Source: CAIUSP01 sp964594365 (lineage in GTDB: Bacteria; Actinomycetota; Thermoleophilia; Solirubrobacterales; 70-9). From it: a DNA stretch of 64,000 nt. The position numbers and the translations under genes were made by a program. This document shows, piece after piece, positions 24,393 to 32,525 of the stretch. The stretch is taken from assembly GCA_964594365.1 (NCBI GenBank), contig CAZQMB010000003.1:34866-98865 (forward strand), written 5' to 3'. Under the pieces are notes generated by a model. It saw only the letters and a program-made list of their open reading frames with translations. It was not told the DNA's origin and ran no database searches. Every line of letters begins with the position of its first letter. Position 1 is the first letter of the stretch.

Positions 24393-25667
24393 ATGCCTGA
24401 CGATCCGGTCAAGTCCGAGTCCCTACGAGCGGGAGTGGCCGACGATCTCGCGACCCTCTCCGAGGGGATAGAGGCCGGCGAGGGCCTGCCGACCCTGATC
24501 CGCGCCGCCGCCCGGGCCCTGGGCGGAAGCGTTGCGCTGATCGATCGGTCGAGTGCAGTGCTCGCGGTGGCAGCTGCCTCTCCCGCCGAGGAGACCAAGT
24601 TGCTCGCTGGCGGCAATGAGGCGATCTCGGTGGCGCTCGAAGTCGCCGGGGAGCAGGTGGGGGAGTTGCGGATCCGGCGCGATGAAGGAGCAGAGGCGAG
24701 CGGCATGAGCGAAGCGACCGAGCGGCTGGTGTTCAATCTGCTGGCGCTGGAGTTGGAGCGCTCGCGCTCCGGAGACTGGGCGAGCGAGGAAGCCGCCGGG
24801 GACTTCGTGAGGGCACTGCTCGTTCGCGACATCACCGATCGTCGCGACATCACCGCTCGTGCCGCAGATCTCGGAGCGGATCTGAATTCCGGTGGAGGGG
24901 TGGTGATGGGAAGGGTCCACCCCAAAGCGGCTCAGAGCGAGGATTGGCGGTCCCGAGCGCTCACTCTCGCGGTCCGCGGAGTCAAGGCAGTGAGTCCCGG
25001 CGCCCTGGTCGCCTCGTCCGAGCCTGCAACCGGCGGGGTGGAGCGGCGCGATGCGGAACTGATCGCCGTGGTGCCGACCGAGGATGAGGGACTGCTGGCT
25101 CGGGCCGCTCGCTCTCTGCTTGCGGAGCTCGAGGTGGAACTGGGCGGCTTCACGATTACCGTCGGCCGGAGTCGACTGGCAGCGGACCCGACGGATCTGC
25201 ACCGGGCCGGTCAGGAGGCCCGCCTCGCTCTGAACGTGGGCGAGGCCGAGGGCTCCGGGAACCTCGCCTTCGAGGAGACCGGTTCGTACCGCCTCCTGCT
25301 GCCCGCGATGAGCGAGGCTCCGGGGGAACTCCAGGGTTTCTACTCGGAGACGGTCGAGCCCCTCGCTGCCTACGACGAGCAGTACGAGACGGAGTTGCTG
25401 GCAACGCTGGAGGCGTACCTCGAAAACGACGGCAACGTTGCCCGTACCGCGGAGCGCATGTTCACCCACCGACACACGATCCGGTACCGGTTGGAGCGGG
25501 CGCGCGAACTCTGCGGGCACGATGCCACCTCCACCGAGGGACGGGAGAAACTCGGTCTCGGCCTGAAGGCGATGCGGGTACTCGGTATCGCCGGACCTGG
25601 TGGTCCGGCGAGAGAGCCCGGCACCGAGGCCGGAAGCGTTTCGCGTAAGGCTCCGGAGCCCGACTGA
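24393..25667 (+). CDS. PucR/CdaR-family transcriptional regulator
   Basis: A 424-residue regulator. The C-terminal helix-turn-helix of the PucR type is clear: LLATLEAYLENDGNVARTAERMFTHRHTIRYRLERAREL, at about residues 333-371. The middle segment with the LHRAGQEARLALNVGEAEG region is the GGDEF-like CdaR domain common in this family. The N-terminal 150 residues look like a GAF-type sensor (LIDRSSAVLAVAAAS). Such proteins sense small metabolites. The target genes are unknown. It begins seven bases after the small membrane gene, so it may end that operon. Confidence 0.88.
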   Translation: MPDDPVKSESLRAGVADDLATLSEGIEAGEGLPTLIRAAARALGGSVALIDRSSAVLAVAAASPAEETKLLAGGNEAISVALEVAGEQVGELRIRRDEGAEASGMSEATERLVFNLLALELERSRSGDWASEEAAGDFVRALLVRDITDRRDITARAADLGADLNSGGGVVMGRVHPKAAQSEDWRSRALTLAVRGVKAVSPGALVASSEPATGGVERRDAELIAVVPTEDEGLLARAARSLLAELEVELGGFTITVGRSRLAADPTDLHRAGQEARLALNVGEAEGSGNLAFEETGSYRLLLPAMSEAPGELQGFYSETVEPLAAYDEQYETELLATLEAYLENDGNVARTAERMFTHRHTIRYRLERARELCGHDATSTEGREKLGLGLKAMRVLGIAGPGGPAREPGTEAGSVSRKAPEPD

Positions 25668-25730
25668 CTGGCCGGTACTCCGATTCCCGGCGAGGGAGCC
25701 TCGGTCTGACGGTGCCACCTTGGCTGAGAG

Positions 25731-25736
25731 TAGGCT
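25731..25736 (+). promoter_or_regulatory. Candidate -10 box (TAGGCT) of the tandem TetR gene
   Basis: TAGGCT ends nine bases before the GTG at 25746 and no Shine-Dalgarno is present, consistent with a leaderless mRNA. Confidence 0.45.
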
Positions 25737-25745
25737 TGTGGACCT

Positions 25746-26939
25746 GTGAACAAGCCACGCCATAGTTCCCGCTTTCCTCAGGCGCGGGTATTGCGGAACA
25801 GCGAGGCTTTGCTCGACTCAGCTGTTGCCTTGGTTGCGCAGGAAGGTTGGGGAGGTTTGAGCTTCCGTTCGGTGACGCGTCGCGCAGGGCTGTCGCCCCA
25901 GGCGCTCCGCAGCAGATATACGGATCTCTCTTCACTCTCGTCCAGTCTCTGGCAGGAGCGTCTCTCACCGGCGCTCGAAGACGTCATCTCGAGGTTGGTA
26001 GACGTCGCTGATGACCCAGCAGGGACGCTCGCAATGGAGGAGTTCCAGGAGATTGCGCGCCTCATGATGAATCCTGACGATTCGCTGAAGGCCGCCGCTG
26101 ATCTGCTGCTGGTTTCGCAATTCCATCCGGATCTGCAGGACTCGGTCGAGCACTCGCTCGGCCGAAGTGTCGCGAGGTGGTGTCGTCCGCGCGCGGGGAA
26201 GCTGACGGCAGCGTCCGCAGCTCGAAGGGCGTATCTGGTGATTTCAGGTCTCGGGCTGCTGCTCGGCTCGTATCACCCGGGTTCTTCTCGCCTCGACTTG
26301 AGCGATGCGCTCGCTCCTCTACTGGAGGCTCTGCAGGAGGATCGCGAACCACAGCCTTTGCCTGATGTACCTGCAGATCAGTTCAGTGCCTCTCTCGAGT
26401 TCGATTCAGGCGATCCGCTGGGTGACGCAATCCTCACTTCGACGCTGGAAGAGGTGGCAGACCGGGGCTACGATCGCACCACTACCGCCCGTATTGCTGC
26501 AAACGCCGGATGTACGGAAGGCGCGATCTTTGCTCGTTACTCGAGCAAGCTCGAGCTGTTCAACGATGCAAACAGGCGTCAGATCGAAGCCGGATACCAA
26601 CTCAACGAGGAGTATCTGAGGAATCTCGGTGACGAATACGGAGCGGGAGTGGCCGAGGCCGTGTATATGCGTGAGGTTCATCTGCCGAAGAACCGATACC
26701 TGAGGGCGCTGCATCTCGAGAGCCTCCGGGTTACCTGGCATGAGCCGGAGGTCCTGAAGGCGAATGCTCGCGAGGTAGTCGCCGCCTACGCGAAGTTTCA
26801 TCCTCTACGTACCCCTGCCCAGAGACATCTCGACTACTCGGTCAGTCTCGGATCGAGCGCGCTGCCGTTGCTCGACTCCCGCTGCTGGTCTCTTCCCTAC
26901 GACGTGGTGTTGATTCCCTTCATGGATCTGCTTCCGTGA
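25746..26939 (+). CDS. Double TetR-type regulator (two HTH domains in one chain)
   Basis: A 397-residue protein, about twice normal TetR length. The first TetR-like HTH is at residues 20-70 (LLDSAVALVAQEGWGGLSFRS, then AGLSPQALRSRYTD). The second is at residues 227-280 (ILTSTLEEVADRGYDRTTTAR, then AGCTEGAIFARYSSKLELF). Each is followed by a helical domain. The chain thus looks like two fused TetR monomers that could act as a built-in heterodimer, although the first HTH is the more divergent. Its codon use is less GC-rich than its neighbours, so transfer is possible. It stands alone, followed by tRNA-Gln. Confidence 0.82.
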   Translation: MNKPRHSSRFPQARVLRNSEALLDSAVALVAQEGWGGLSFRSVTRRAGLSPQALRSRYTDLSSLSSSLWQERLSPALEDVISRLVDVADDPAGTLAMEEFQEIARLMMNPDDSLKAAADLLLVSQFHPDLQDSVEHSLGRSVARWCRPRAGKLTAASAARRAYLVISGLGLLLGSYHPGSSRLDLSDALAPLLEALQEDREPQPLPDVPADQFSASLEFDSGDPLGDAILTSTLEEVADRGYDRTTTARIAANAGCTEGAIFARYSSKLELFNDANRRQIEAGYQLNEEYLRNLGDEYGAGVAEAVYMREVHLPKNRYLRALHLESLRVTWHEPEVLKANAREVVAAYAKFHPLRTPAQRHLDYSVSLGSSALPLLDSRCWSLPYDVVLIPFMDLLP

Positions 26940-26988
26940 ACGTCTGGACCGACTGGCTACGAGGCAGACACCTAGACTGAGGTCTCGG

Positions 26989-27059
26989 TCCGGGGTGGTG
27001 TAGCGATAGCACTCCAGGTTTTGGTCCTGGCAGCGGAGGTTTGAATCCTCCCCCCGGAG
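26989..27059 (+). tRNA. tRNA-Gln (anticodon TTG)
   Basis: Cloverleaf fits: acceptor TCCGGGG pairs with CCCCGGA, the anticodon stem is CCAGG/CCTGG with loop TTTTGGT (anticodon TTG), and the T arm is GGAGG-TTTGAAT-CCTCC. CCA is not encoded. The gene lies alone between the double TetR gene and glmU. Confidence 0.95.
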
Positions 27060-27125
27060 CTTCTTTCCGCCAGCAACCGGCTGGGACCACGCACGATGCC
27101 TGTCGCCGTCGCAGTCGCCACCGCC

Positions 27126-27131
27126 TAGGAT
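27126..27131 (+). promoter_or_regulatory. Candidate -10 box (TAGGAT) of glmU
   Basis: TAGGAT ends seven bases before the GTG at 27139, with no Shine-Dalgarno. This is a clean leaderless arrangement for the glmU-prs operon. Confidence 0.55.
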
Positions 27132-27138
27132 CAATCTC

Positions 27139-28533
27139 GTGAGTTCTCTGACCGCCCTGATCATGGCTGCAGGTGCGGGAACGCGCATGCGCTCCTCTCT
27201 GCCCAAGGTCGCCCATCCCGTCTGCGGGAGGCCGATGATCGCATGGTCGGTCGCTGCCGCACGTGAGGCCGGCGCGGATCGCATCTGCGCGATCGTCTCG
27301 CCCGACCGGGATCTCTCCGGCGTCCTGCCCGACGGAGTGGAGACTGTGATCCAGCCGACAGCCGATGGCACCGGCGGTGCGCTGAGGGCAGCTCTGCCCG
27401 TCATCGCAGACAGCGAGTCGGTGCTGGTCCTCTCCGGCGATCAGCCGTTGGTATCGGCTGAGGAGATCGAGATGCTCCGTGACGAGTCGAATGCCAGCGG
27501 TGCGGAGGCCGTGCTCCTGACGGCCGAGCTCGAAGACCCGGGCGCCTACGGGAGGGTGATCCGGTCCCTCGACGGTTCGGTCGAGAAGATCGTCGAGGCC
27601 AAGGAGCCTGGCGACGCAACGCCGGAGGAGTTGGCGGTCAGGGAGGTAAACGCAGGCACGTACCTCTTCCGGGCCGAAGCGCTGGCCGACGCACTCGGGC
27701 ATATATCGAACGACAACTCCCAAGGCGAGTACTACCTGCCCGATGTCCTGCCGGCGATGCGCGAGGCAGGCAAGACGATCGCGGCTTGCGTGACCGATGC
27801 GGTCGCAGTCGGAGTGAACGACAAGATCGAGTTGGCGGCGGTGGAGGCCGAGGCCCGCAAGGCACTGCTCGAGGGGCACATGCGCGCAGGGGTCACCGTG
27901 GTCGACCCGGCTTCTACCTGGATCGACGCCGATGTGGAGATCGCCGAGGACGTGCGAATCGAGCCCGGATGTTCGATCAAGGGCGCGACGGCGATAGAGG
28001 CCGGCGCACTGATCGGCCCACACAGCACCCTGATCGACTCCAAGGTCGGCGGGAGGTCAGAGGTACGCAATTCCCACCTCGATTCCTGCACTATCGGCGA
28101 GGGGGTACTGGTCGGCCCGTTCGCCCACATCCGCCCGGGAACCGAGTTGGCAGACGGATCGAAGGCGGGCAGCTTCGTCGAGATCAAGAACTCCCAGATA
28201 GGTCGAGGAGCAAAGGTCCCCCACCTCTCGTACGTGGGCGACGCAGAGGTCGGAGAGGAATCCAACCTCGGAGCATCGACGACCACGGCCAACTACGACG
28301 GCAAGGAGAAGCATCGAACCAAGATCGGCCGCAAAGTGCGGACCGGAGTTGATACGACGCTGGTCGCACCGGTAGAGGTCGGCGATGAGGCATACACTGG
28401 CGCCGGTTCGGTGATTACCGAGGACGTGCCTCCGGGCGCTCTCGGGATAGGAAGGCCGGAGCAGCACAACGTCGAGGGCTACAGCGATCGGAAGCGTGAG
28501 GCGACCGATCGCGAGGAGGGGAACGAGGAGTGA
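27139..28533 (+). CDS. glmU: Bifunctional GlmU: GlcN-1-P acetyltransferase / GlcNAc-1-P uridyltransferase
   Basis: Makes UDP-GlcNAc, the precursor of peptidoglycan and other envelope polymers. The N-terminal pyrophosphorylase half opens with ALIMAAGAGTRMRSSLPKVAHPVCGRPM and includes the QPTADGTGGAL loop. The C-terminal half (about residue 250 onward) is a left-handed beta-helix of hexapeptide repeats with the PFAHIRPGTELADGSKAGSFVEIK acetyltransferase segment and YVGDAEVG. At 464 residues the length is normal. It overlaps prs by four bases, a pairing common in Gram-positive bacteria. Confidence 0.97.
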   Translation: MSSLTALIMAAGAGTRMRSSLPKVAHPVCGRPMIAWSVAAAREAGADRICAIVSPDRDLSGVLPDGVETVIQPTADGTGGALRAALPVIADSESVLVLSGDQPLVSAEEIEMLRDESNASGAEAVLLTAELEDPGAYGRVIRSLDGSVEKIVEAKEPGDATPEELAVREVNAGTYLFRAEALADALGHISNDNSQGEYYLPDVLPAMREAGKTIAACVTDAVAVGVNDKIELAAVEAEARKALLEGHMRAGVTVVDPASTWIDADVEIAEDVRIEPGCSIKGATAIEAGALIGPHSTLIDSKVGGRSEVRNSHLDSCTIGEGVLVGPFAHIRPGTELADGSKAGSFVEIKNSQIGRGAKVPHLSYVGDAEVGEESNLGASTTTANYDGKEKHRTKIGRKVRTGVDTTLVAPVEVGDEAYTGAGSVITEDVPPGALGIGRPEQHNVEGYSDRKREATDREEGNEE

Positions 28534-29561
28534 GCCAGATCGAAGAAGAGCCGCGCAGCGGATCAGCGATACCCCAGGACTACACCAAGAGGCTGATGGT
28601 CTTCGGCGGCCGCGCTTCGATGGATCTCGCAGCCAAGATCTCAGGCAAGCTCGATGTCGAACTCGGCGAGGTGACGCTCAAGACCTTCTCCGACGGCGAG
28701 GTCTATTGCCGCTATGAGGAGTCGATCCGCGGAGCGGACGTCTTCCTGGTCCAGTCCACCGCCGCGAACGAAGCCGAGGGGATGACCCCGAACGACTCGC
28801 TCGTCGAGCTGCTGGCGATGATCGACGCAGCGCAGGGCGCATCTGCTCACAGGATCATCGCCGTGATGCCCTGGTACGGATACGCCCGCCAGGACAAGAA
28901 GTCGAAGCCGCGTGAGCCGATCACCGCCCGGGTGGTGGCGAAGTGCCTCGAGGGAGTCGGTGCCGATCGGGTCCTCACCATGGACCTCCACGCAGGTCAG
29001 GTTCAGGGTTTCTTCCACGTCCCACTCGACCATATGACCGCGATGCCCATGCTCGAGCAGTGGCTGATCGATCAGGCCTTCGAGGAGCCACCGGTGATCG
29101 TCTCGCCGGATGCCGGTCGGGTCAAGACCGCACGGAACTTCGCTCGCAAGGTCGGCTGCACTTGGGCGGTGATGGAGAAGGAGCGTCCGGCCCAGCAGGT
29201 CGCCGAGATCGGTTACGTGGTCGGAGACGTCCGTGGCAAGACCGCGGTGCTGGTGGACGACATGATCGACACGGCTGGCACGCTCTGTGCCGCTGCCCAG
29301 ACCGTCCTCGACGAAGGAGCCGCCAGAGTCATCGCCTGCGCAACCCACGGCGTCTTCTCCGGCGCAGCTTACGAGCGCTTGCCCTACGAGAACAGCAAGA
29401 TCGAGCAGATCGTGGTCACCGACACCGTTCCGCTGCGTCCCGGTGCGCCTGACAACATCACAGTCCTGACCGCCGCTCAGACCCTCGCCGATTCGATCAG
29501 GCGGATCTTCACCGACGATTCGGTTTCGGAGATCTTCGCGGGCGAGAACCAGCTCTTCTAG
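28530..29561 (+). CDS. prs: Ribose-phosphate pyrophosphokinase (PRPP synthetase)
   Basis: Makes PRPP from ribose-5-phosphate and ATP for nucleotide, His and Trp synthesis. Motifs: FSDGEVYCRYEESIRG near residue 51, the ATP/metal segment TMDLHAGQVQGFF, the SPDAGRVKTARNFARK region, and the PRPP-binding VLVDDMIDTAGTL near residue 240. At 343 residues it has a short extra N-terminus. The GTG start overlaps the glmU stop. Its TAG shares four bases (CTAG) with the stop of the convergent lipoprotein gene. Confidence 0.97.
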   Translation: MSQIEEEPRSGSAIPQDYTKRLMVFGGRASMDLAAKISGKLDVELGEVTLKTFSDGEVYCRYEESIRGADVFLVQSTAANEAEGMTPNDSLVELLAMIDAAQGASAHRIIAVMPWYGYARQDKKSKPREPITARVVAKCLEGVGADRVLTMDLHAGQVQGFFHVPLDHMTAMPMLEQWLIDQAFEEPPVIVSPDAGRVKTARNFARKVGCTWAVMEKERPAQQVAEIGYVVGDVRGKTAVLVDDMIDTAGTLCAAAQTVLDEGAARVIACATHGVFSGAAYERLPYENSKIEQIVVTDTVPLRPGAPDNITVLTAAQTLADSIRRIFTDDSVSEIFAGENQLF

Positions 29562-29947
29562 CGCTGACCGACGATCAGCCAGAGTTTCTCCGGCCGCTTG
29601 AGCACCAGCGTCAGGGGACTCGGCCCGAGGCCCTGTCGGGAGATCTCCAGTTTCGCCAGCCCCCGTCGCTTCTTGGCTAGGACCTTCACCACCTGGATCT
29701 CCTCCACCGGCTGCGCCCACTGGACCCTCTGAGACGCAACGCATCCATCGAGTCCACCCAGGCGCTGGCGATAGGAGGGTCCGAAGAGTTCGCAGGCGGC
29801 TGGGAAGTCCCGCTCGACGACCGTATCCGCGTAAGCCTCGGCGGTCCGACGAGCACGCTCGTCTTCGGTCTGGCCGCATGCCGTGAGCAGTCCTGCCGAG
29901 ACGGCGGCCAGAGCCACAGCGGCTGTGAGTGGGCGTCGAACTCTCAT
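29558..29947 (-). CDS. Small putative lipoprotein
   Basis: A 129-residue protein. A signal peptide of about 24 residues (basic RVRR, then an Ala/Val-rich core) ends in the lipobox LTAC, so Cys24 would be lipid-modified and the protein held on the outside of the membrane. The mature part has two more cysteines (AACELFG and DGCVAS) and a helix-then-strand pattern like small NTF2-type envelope proteins, though that is a guess. ATG 29947 is chosen because the signal begins there; the frame remains open farther upstream. It is convergent with prs, with overlapping stops. Confidence 0.75.
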   Translation of the reverse strand: MRVRRPLTAAVALAAVSAGLLTACGQTEDERARRTAEAYADTVVERDFPAACELFGPSYRQRLGGLDGCVASQRVQWAQPVEEIQVVKVLAKKRRGLAKLEISRQGLGPSPLTLVLKRPEKLWLIVGQR

Positions 29948-30049
29948 CGCAGGGAAGTCTGCACACCTGGCGGGCTCCGTGCTGCCCGATCCGGGCCGCA
30001 GTGCTCGGCAGGAGAGCCCTCCCGCCTGCGCAAACCAGCCGTCCTGCTT

Positions 30050-30055
30050 TAACTT
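30050..30055 (+). promoter_or_regulatory. Candidate -10 box (TAACTT) of the glycerophosphodiesterase gene
   Basis: TAACTT ends six bases before the ATG at 30062, with no Shine-Dalgarno between. Confidence 0.45.
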
Positions 30056-30061
30056 CACGCC

Positions 30062-30916
30062 ATGGCCGGAGAGGAGTGGCTGAGGATTGGGCACAAAGGC
30101 GCCGATGCGATCGAGGCCGGAAACACGCTCGAGAGTTTCGATGCGGCGGTAGAGCTCGGGGTCGACATGATCGAGCTCGACGTGTTGCGCCTCAGAGAGG
30201 GCAAGTTGGTGGTGGCACACGACCCCGAGGATGCGATGCAGCGCCGTCCACTCGACCTGCTCGAGGCGCTCGATGCATTCCTCGAGCCTCCGCTCGATCA
30301 GGTCTCGATCAACTTCGATCTGAAGAAGGCCGGGAGGGAGGCCGAGTTCGCGGGAGCGATAGCGGGTCACGGTCTGATCGAGCGCTCTTCGGTCTCGAGC
30401 ATGGAGATGGAGAGCCTGGTCAAATTGCGATCGCTGGAGCCTGACCTGCGCCTTGGCTGGACCTATCCCAAGTCGACCAAGGACTGGACCACCCTGCCCT
30501 GGGCCGGCGCCGCCGTCTCCGCCGGACTGGCCGCGTTGCGTCGCGGCTCGCATCGGATAGTCCCGGATCGGGCAGTGGAGATGGATGTCGATTCGGTCTG
30601 GGTGTACGACCCCGTGATCACGCCACGGCTGATCGATTCACTGGGAGAGTTCGGCATCGAGGTGATCGCCTGGACGGTCGACGATCCCGATCGGATGCAG
30701 GAACTGATCGAGATGGGCGTTGCGGGAATCTGCAGTAACGATCCGCGACTCTTCCCGCCGCGGAAGGATGGCGGCGGAGGATCCAAGGCGAAATCGAATC
30801 AGGGGAAGTCTTCCGGGAACTCGTCCGGCAAGAACTCAGGCAAGTCGCCGGTGAAGTCTTCAGGGAAATCATCCGGCAAGAACTCGGGCAAGTCCGGCTC
30901 GGCGAAGAAGTCCTGA
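30062..30916 (+). CDS. Glycerophosphodiester phosphodiesterase with repetitive Ser/Gly/Lys tail
   Basis: A 284-residue enzyme. Residues 1-235 form the GDPD TIM barrel: the IGHKGADAIEAGNTLESF catalytic region (HK in place of the usual HR), the metal ligands MIELDVLRL, and the second histidine in VVAHDPE. The C-terminal WTVDDPDRMQELIEMGVAGICSND segment is typical of the family. GDPDs hydrolyse glycerophosphodiesters to glycerol-3-phosphate and an alcohol. The last 47 residues are a low-complexity tail of SGK-type repeats, strongly positive, which may bind nucleic acid, acidic polymers or the membrane surface. No signal peptide is visible. Confidence 0.9.
   Translation: MAGEEWLRIGHKGADAIEAGNTLESFDAAVELGVDMIELDVLRLREGKLVVAHDPEDAMQRRPLDLLEALDAFLEPPLDQVSINFDLKKAGREAEFAGAIAGHGLIERSSVSSMEMESLVKLRSLEPDLRLGWTYPKSTKDWTTLPWAGAAVSAGLAALRRGSHRIVPDRAVEMDVDSVWVYDPVITPRLIDSLGEFGIEVIAWTVDDPDRMQELIEMGVAGICSNDPRLFPPRKDGGGGSKAKSNQGKSSGNSSGKNSGKSPVKSSGKSSGKNSGKSGSAKKS
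30824..30894 (+). repeat. Near-identical 23-bp direct repeats encoding the SGKNSGK tail
   Basis: Bases 30824-30846 and 30872-30894 match at 22 of 23 positions, 48 bases apart, within the 3' end of the GDPD gene. The DNA-level repeat explains the repeated SGKNSGKS peptide and suggests recent expansion by slippage. Confidence 0.8.
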
Positions 30917-30917
30917 C

Positions 30918-32453
30918 TCAGTTCCCGGGCGAGGCGATCCCCGGTACCCGCTGCACTCCCTTGTCCTCGAAGTAGTCCCACTCTGCTCGCCCGAGGACGG
31001 TCGTCGGCTCGTCGCCGTAGATCCACTCCCTCGAGATCCGGTGCCAGTTCGCCTTCGCGCCGAGCTGGGCGAGCACGGCCATCAGACCGCTCTCCATTCG
31101 CCTGCCGAGCAGCTCGTCTGCCGGGAGGGTCTCCTTGCGGAGCATTCCGAAGTACTCGTTGCGGGGGTCGGAGGTGACCTCGATCATCTTCATCACCCGC
31201 TCGGCAGAGATCTCGATCTCTGCGTCTTCCATGTACCAGCCGCCCACGTGCTTGGCGTGCTCGAGCAGCCTCCTGGCATCGATGTCGCCAGGGTTCTTGA
31301 TGAAGCCGAGATCCGTCAACGCTCTCAGCAGGCCATCGGGATCGTCCCTGAACGCCGCATCCACCACCGCCTGTTCCATCTGGATCTGGCCCGGCGTGAC
31401 CTTCTTGGTCATCCCGAAGTCGAGGAAGGCGACCCTTCCGTCCGGCATCAGGAGGTAGTTCCCCGGGTGAGTGTCGGCGTTGAAGTGCTGCAGGTGGTAG
31501 ATCGACCCGAAGGAGAATCGGAAGATGATCTCGCCGAAGATGTTCCTCTCCTCCTGAGGGAGCTCCTTGATCGTGTCGAAACCGTGTCCCTCGACGAAGT
31601 CGGTGACCAGCACCCTGCGACGAGAGAGCGAGGTATGGACCTTCGGCACGAGGATGAACGGGTGGTCTTCGTATGCCCGTGCGAATGCCCGCTGGTTCTG
31701 AGCTTCGAACTCGTAGTCGAGTTCCTCGAGAGTGCGCTCCTTCAGCTCTTCCGCGATCTCCTTGGCGTCGAGGCCGGGGGCGATCGCCTTGGCCAGCCGG
31801 ACCAGCATCCCGGCGTTCGCCATATCCGATTCCAGCGCGTCGGCCACGCCCGGATACTGGATCTTGACCGCGACCTCGGTGCCGTCGTGCAGGCGAGCGC
31901 GGTGGACCTGCCCGATCGAGGCGGCGGCGAACGCCTCGTGTTCGATGTGTTCGAAGACCTTCTCCGGGTCCCGATCGTCGTATTCCTCTTCCAGCACGAC
32001 TTTGACCTTGTCCCATGGCATCGCGGGGGCCTTCGAGCGAAGCTTCGAGAGCTGTTCCTGGTAGGTCTCGCGGAACTCCGGTGGGAGGAAGTCCGCATCG
32101 ATGAACGAGGCAAGTTGCCCCATCTTCATCGCGGCGCCCTTCATCTCGCCCAGAACCGAGACCATCTTCATTGCGGCCTCGAGATGCCGCGTCTCGAGTT
32201 TCTCCTGGGCCTTCTCGGGGGAGCGGGCGAGGTTGGCTGCTTTGGTGCCGGCGTAGCGAGCCCCCTGGGCCCCGACCGTGGCGCTCACCTTGGCGGTGCG
32301 TCCTATCCGACCGGCGGGTATCTCTCCGGCCTCATCGGGGCTACGATCAGACTCGAGTGGTGAATCCGGGTCGGGCCGAGCGACGCCCGAGGAGACTTCC
32401 TCCGCGGAGTCGTCCTCTGGTCGATTTCCTGTTTTTTCGTCGCCTCGGCTCAT
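30918..32453 (-). CDS. ABC1/UbiB-family atypical kinase
   Basis: A 511-residue protein. A variable charged N-terminus precedes the ABC1 domain. The KxGQ region appears as MKMGQLASFID (about residue 107), an Ala-rich nucleotide loop as AAASIGQVHRARL, the ATP lysine segment as VAVKIQYPG, the catalytic HPGNYLLMPDGRVAFLDFGMTKK, and a later helical extension. Family members (UbiB/ADCK) are ATPases or kinases tied to lipid and quinone homeostasis. The precise role in Actinomycetota is unclear. An AGGAG lies about a dozen bases before the ATG. It is divergent from rplY and only one base from the convergent GDPD gene. Confidence 0.9.
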   Translation of the reverse strand: MSRGDEKTGNRPEDDSAEEVSSGVARPDPDSPLESDRSPDEAGEIPAGRIGRTAKVSATVGAQGARYAGTKAANLARSPEKAQEKLETRHLEAAMKMVSVLGEMKGAAMKMGQLASFIDADFLPPEFRETYQEQLSKLRSKAPAMPWDKVKVVLEEEYDDRDPEKVFEHIEHEAFAAASIGQVHRARLHDGTEVAVKIQYPGVADALESDMANAGMLVRLAKAIAPGLDAKEIAEELKERTLEELDYEFEAQNQRAFARAYEDHPFILVPKVHTSLSRRRVLVTDFVEGHGFDTIKELPQEERNIFGEIIFRFSFGSIYHLQHFNADTHPGNYLLMPDGRVAFLDFGMTKKVTPGQIQMEQAVVDAAFRDDPDGLLRALTDLGFIKNPGDIDARRLLEHAKHVGGWYMEDAEIEISAERVMKMIEVTSDPRNEYFGMLRKETLPADELLGRRMESGLMAVLAQLGAKANWHRISREWIYGDEPTTVLGRAEWDYFEDKGVQRVPGIASPGN

Positions 32454-32470
32454 TTACGGTCTGCATCTCC

Positions 32471-32476
32471 TATTCT
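32471..32476 (+). promoter_or_regulatory. Candidate -10 box (TATTCT) of rplY
   Basis: TATTCT lies about 50 bases before the rplY ATG in the gap divergent from the ABC1 kinase gene. It would give a roughly 40-base leader. No Shine-Dalgarno is visible before the ATG, so this assignment is weak. Confidence 0.3.
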
Positions 32477-32525
32477 GCCGACCCGAGGCCTTCGGCCGCA
32501 GTTCGAACTCACGACTTAACAACTT

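Noticed and set aside
27070..27084. CCAGC...GCTGG hairpin after tRNA-Gln as a terminator
   Set aside because: Only a five-base stem with no following T-tract.
31041..32363. A 440-residue plus-strand frame
   Set aside because: It is a shadow of the ABC1 kinase gene, whose catalytic motifs are clear on the minus strand.
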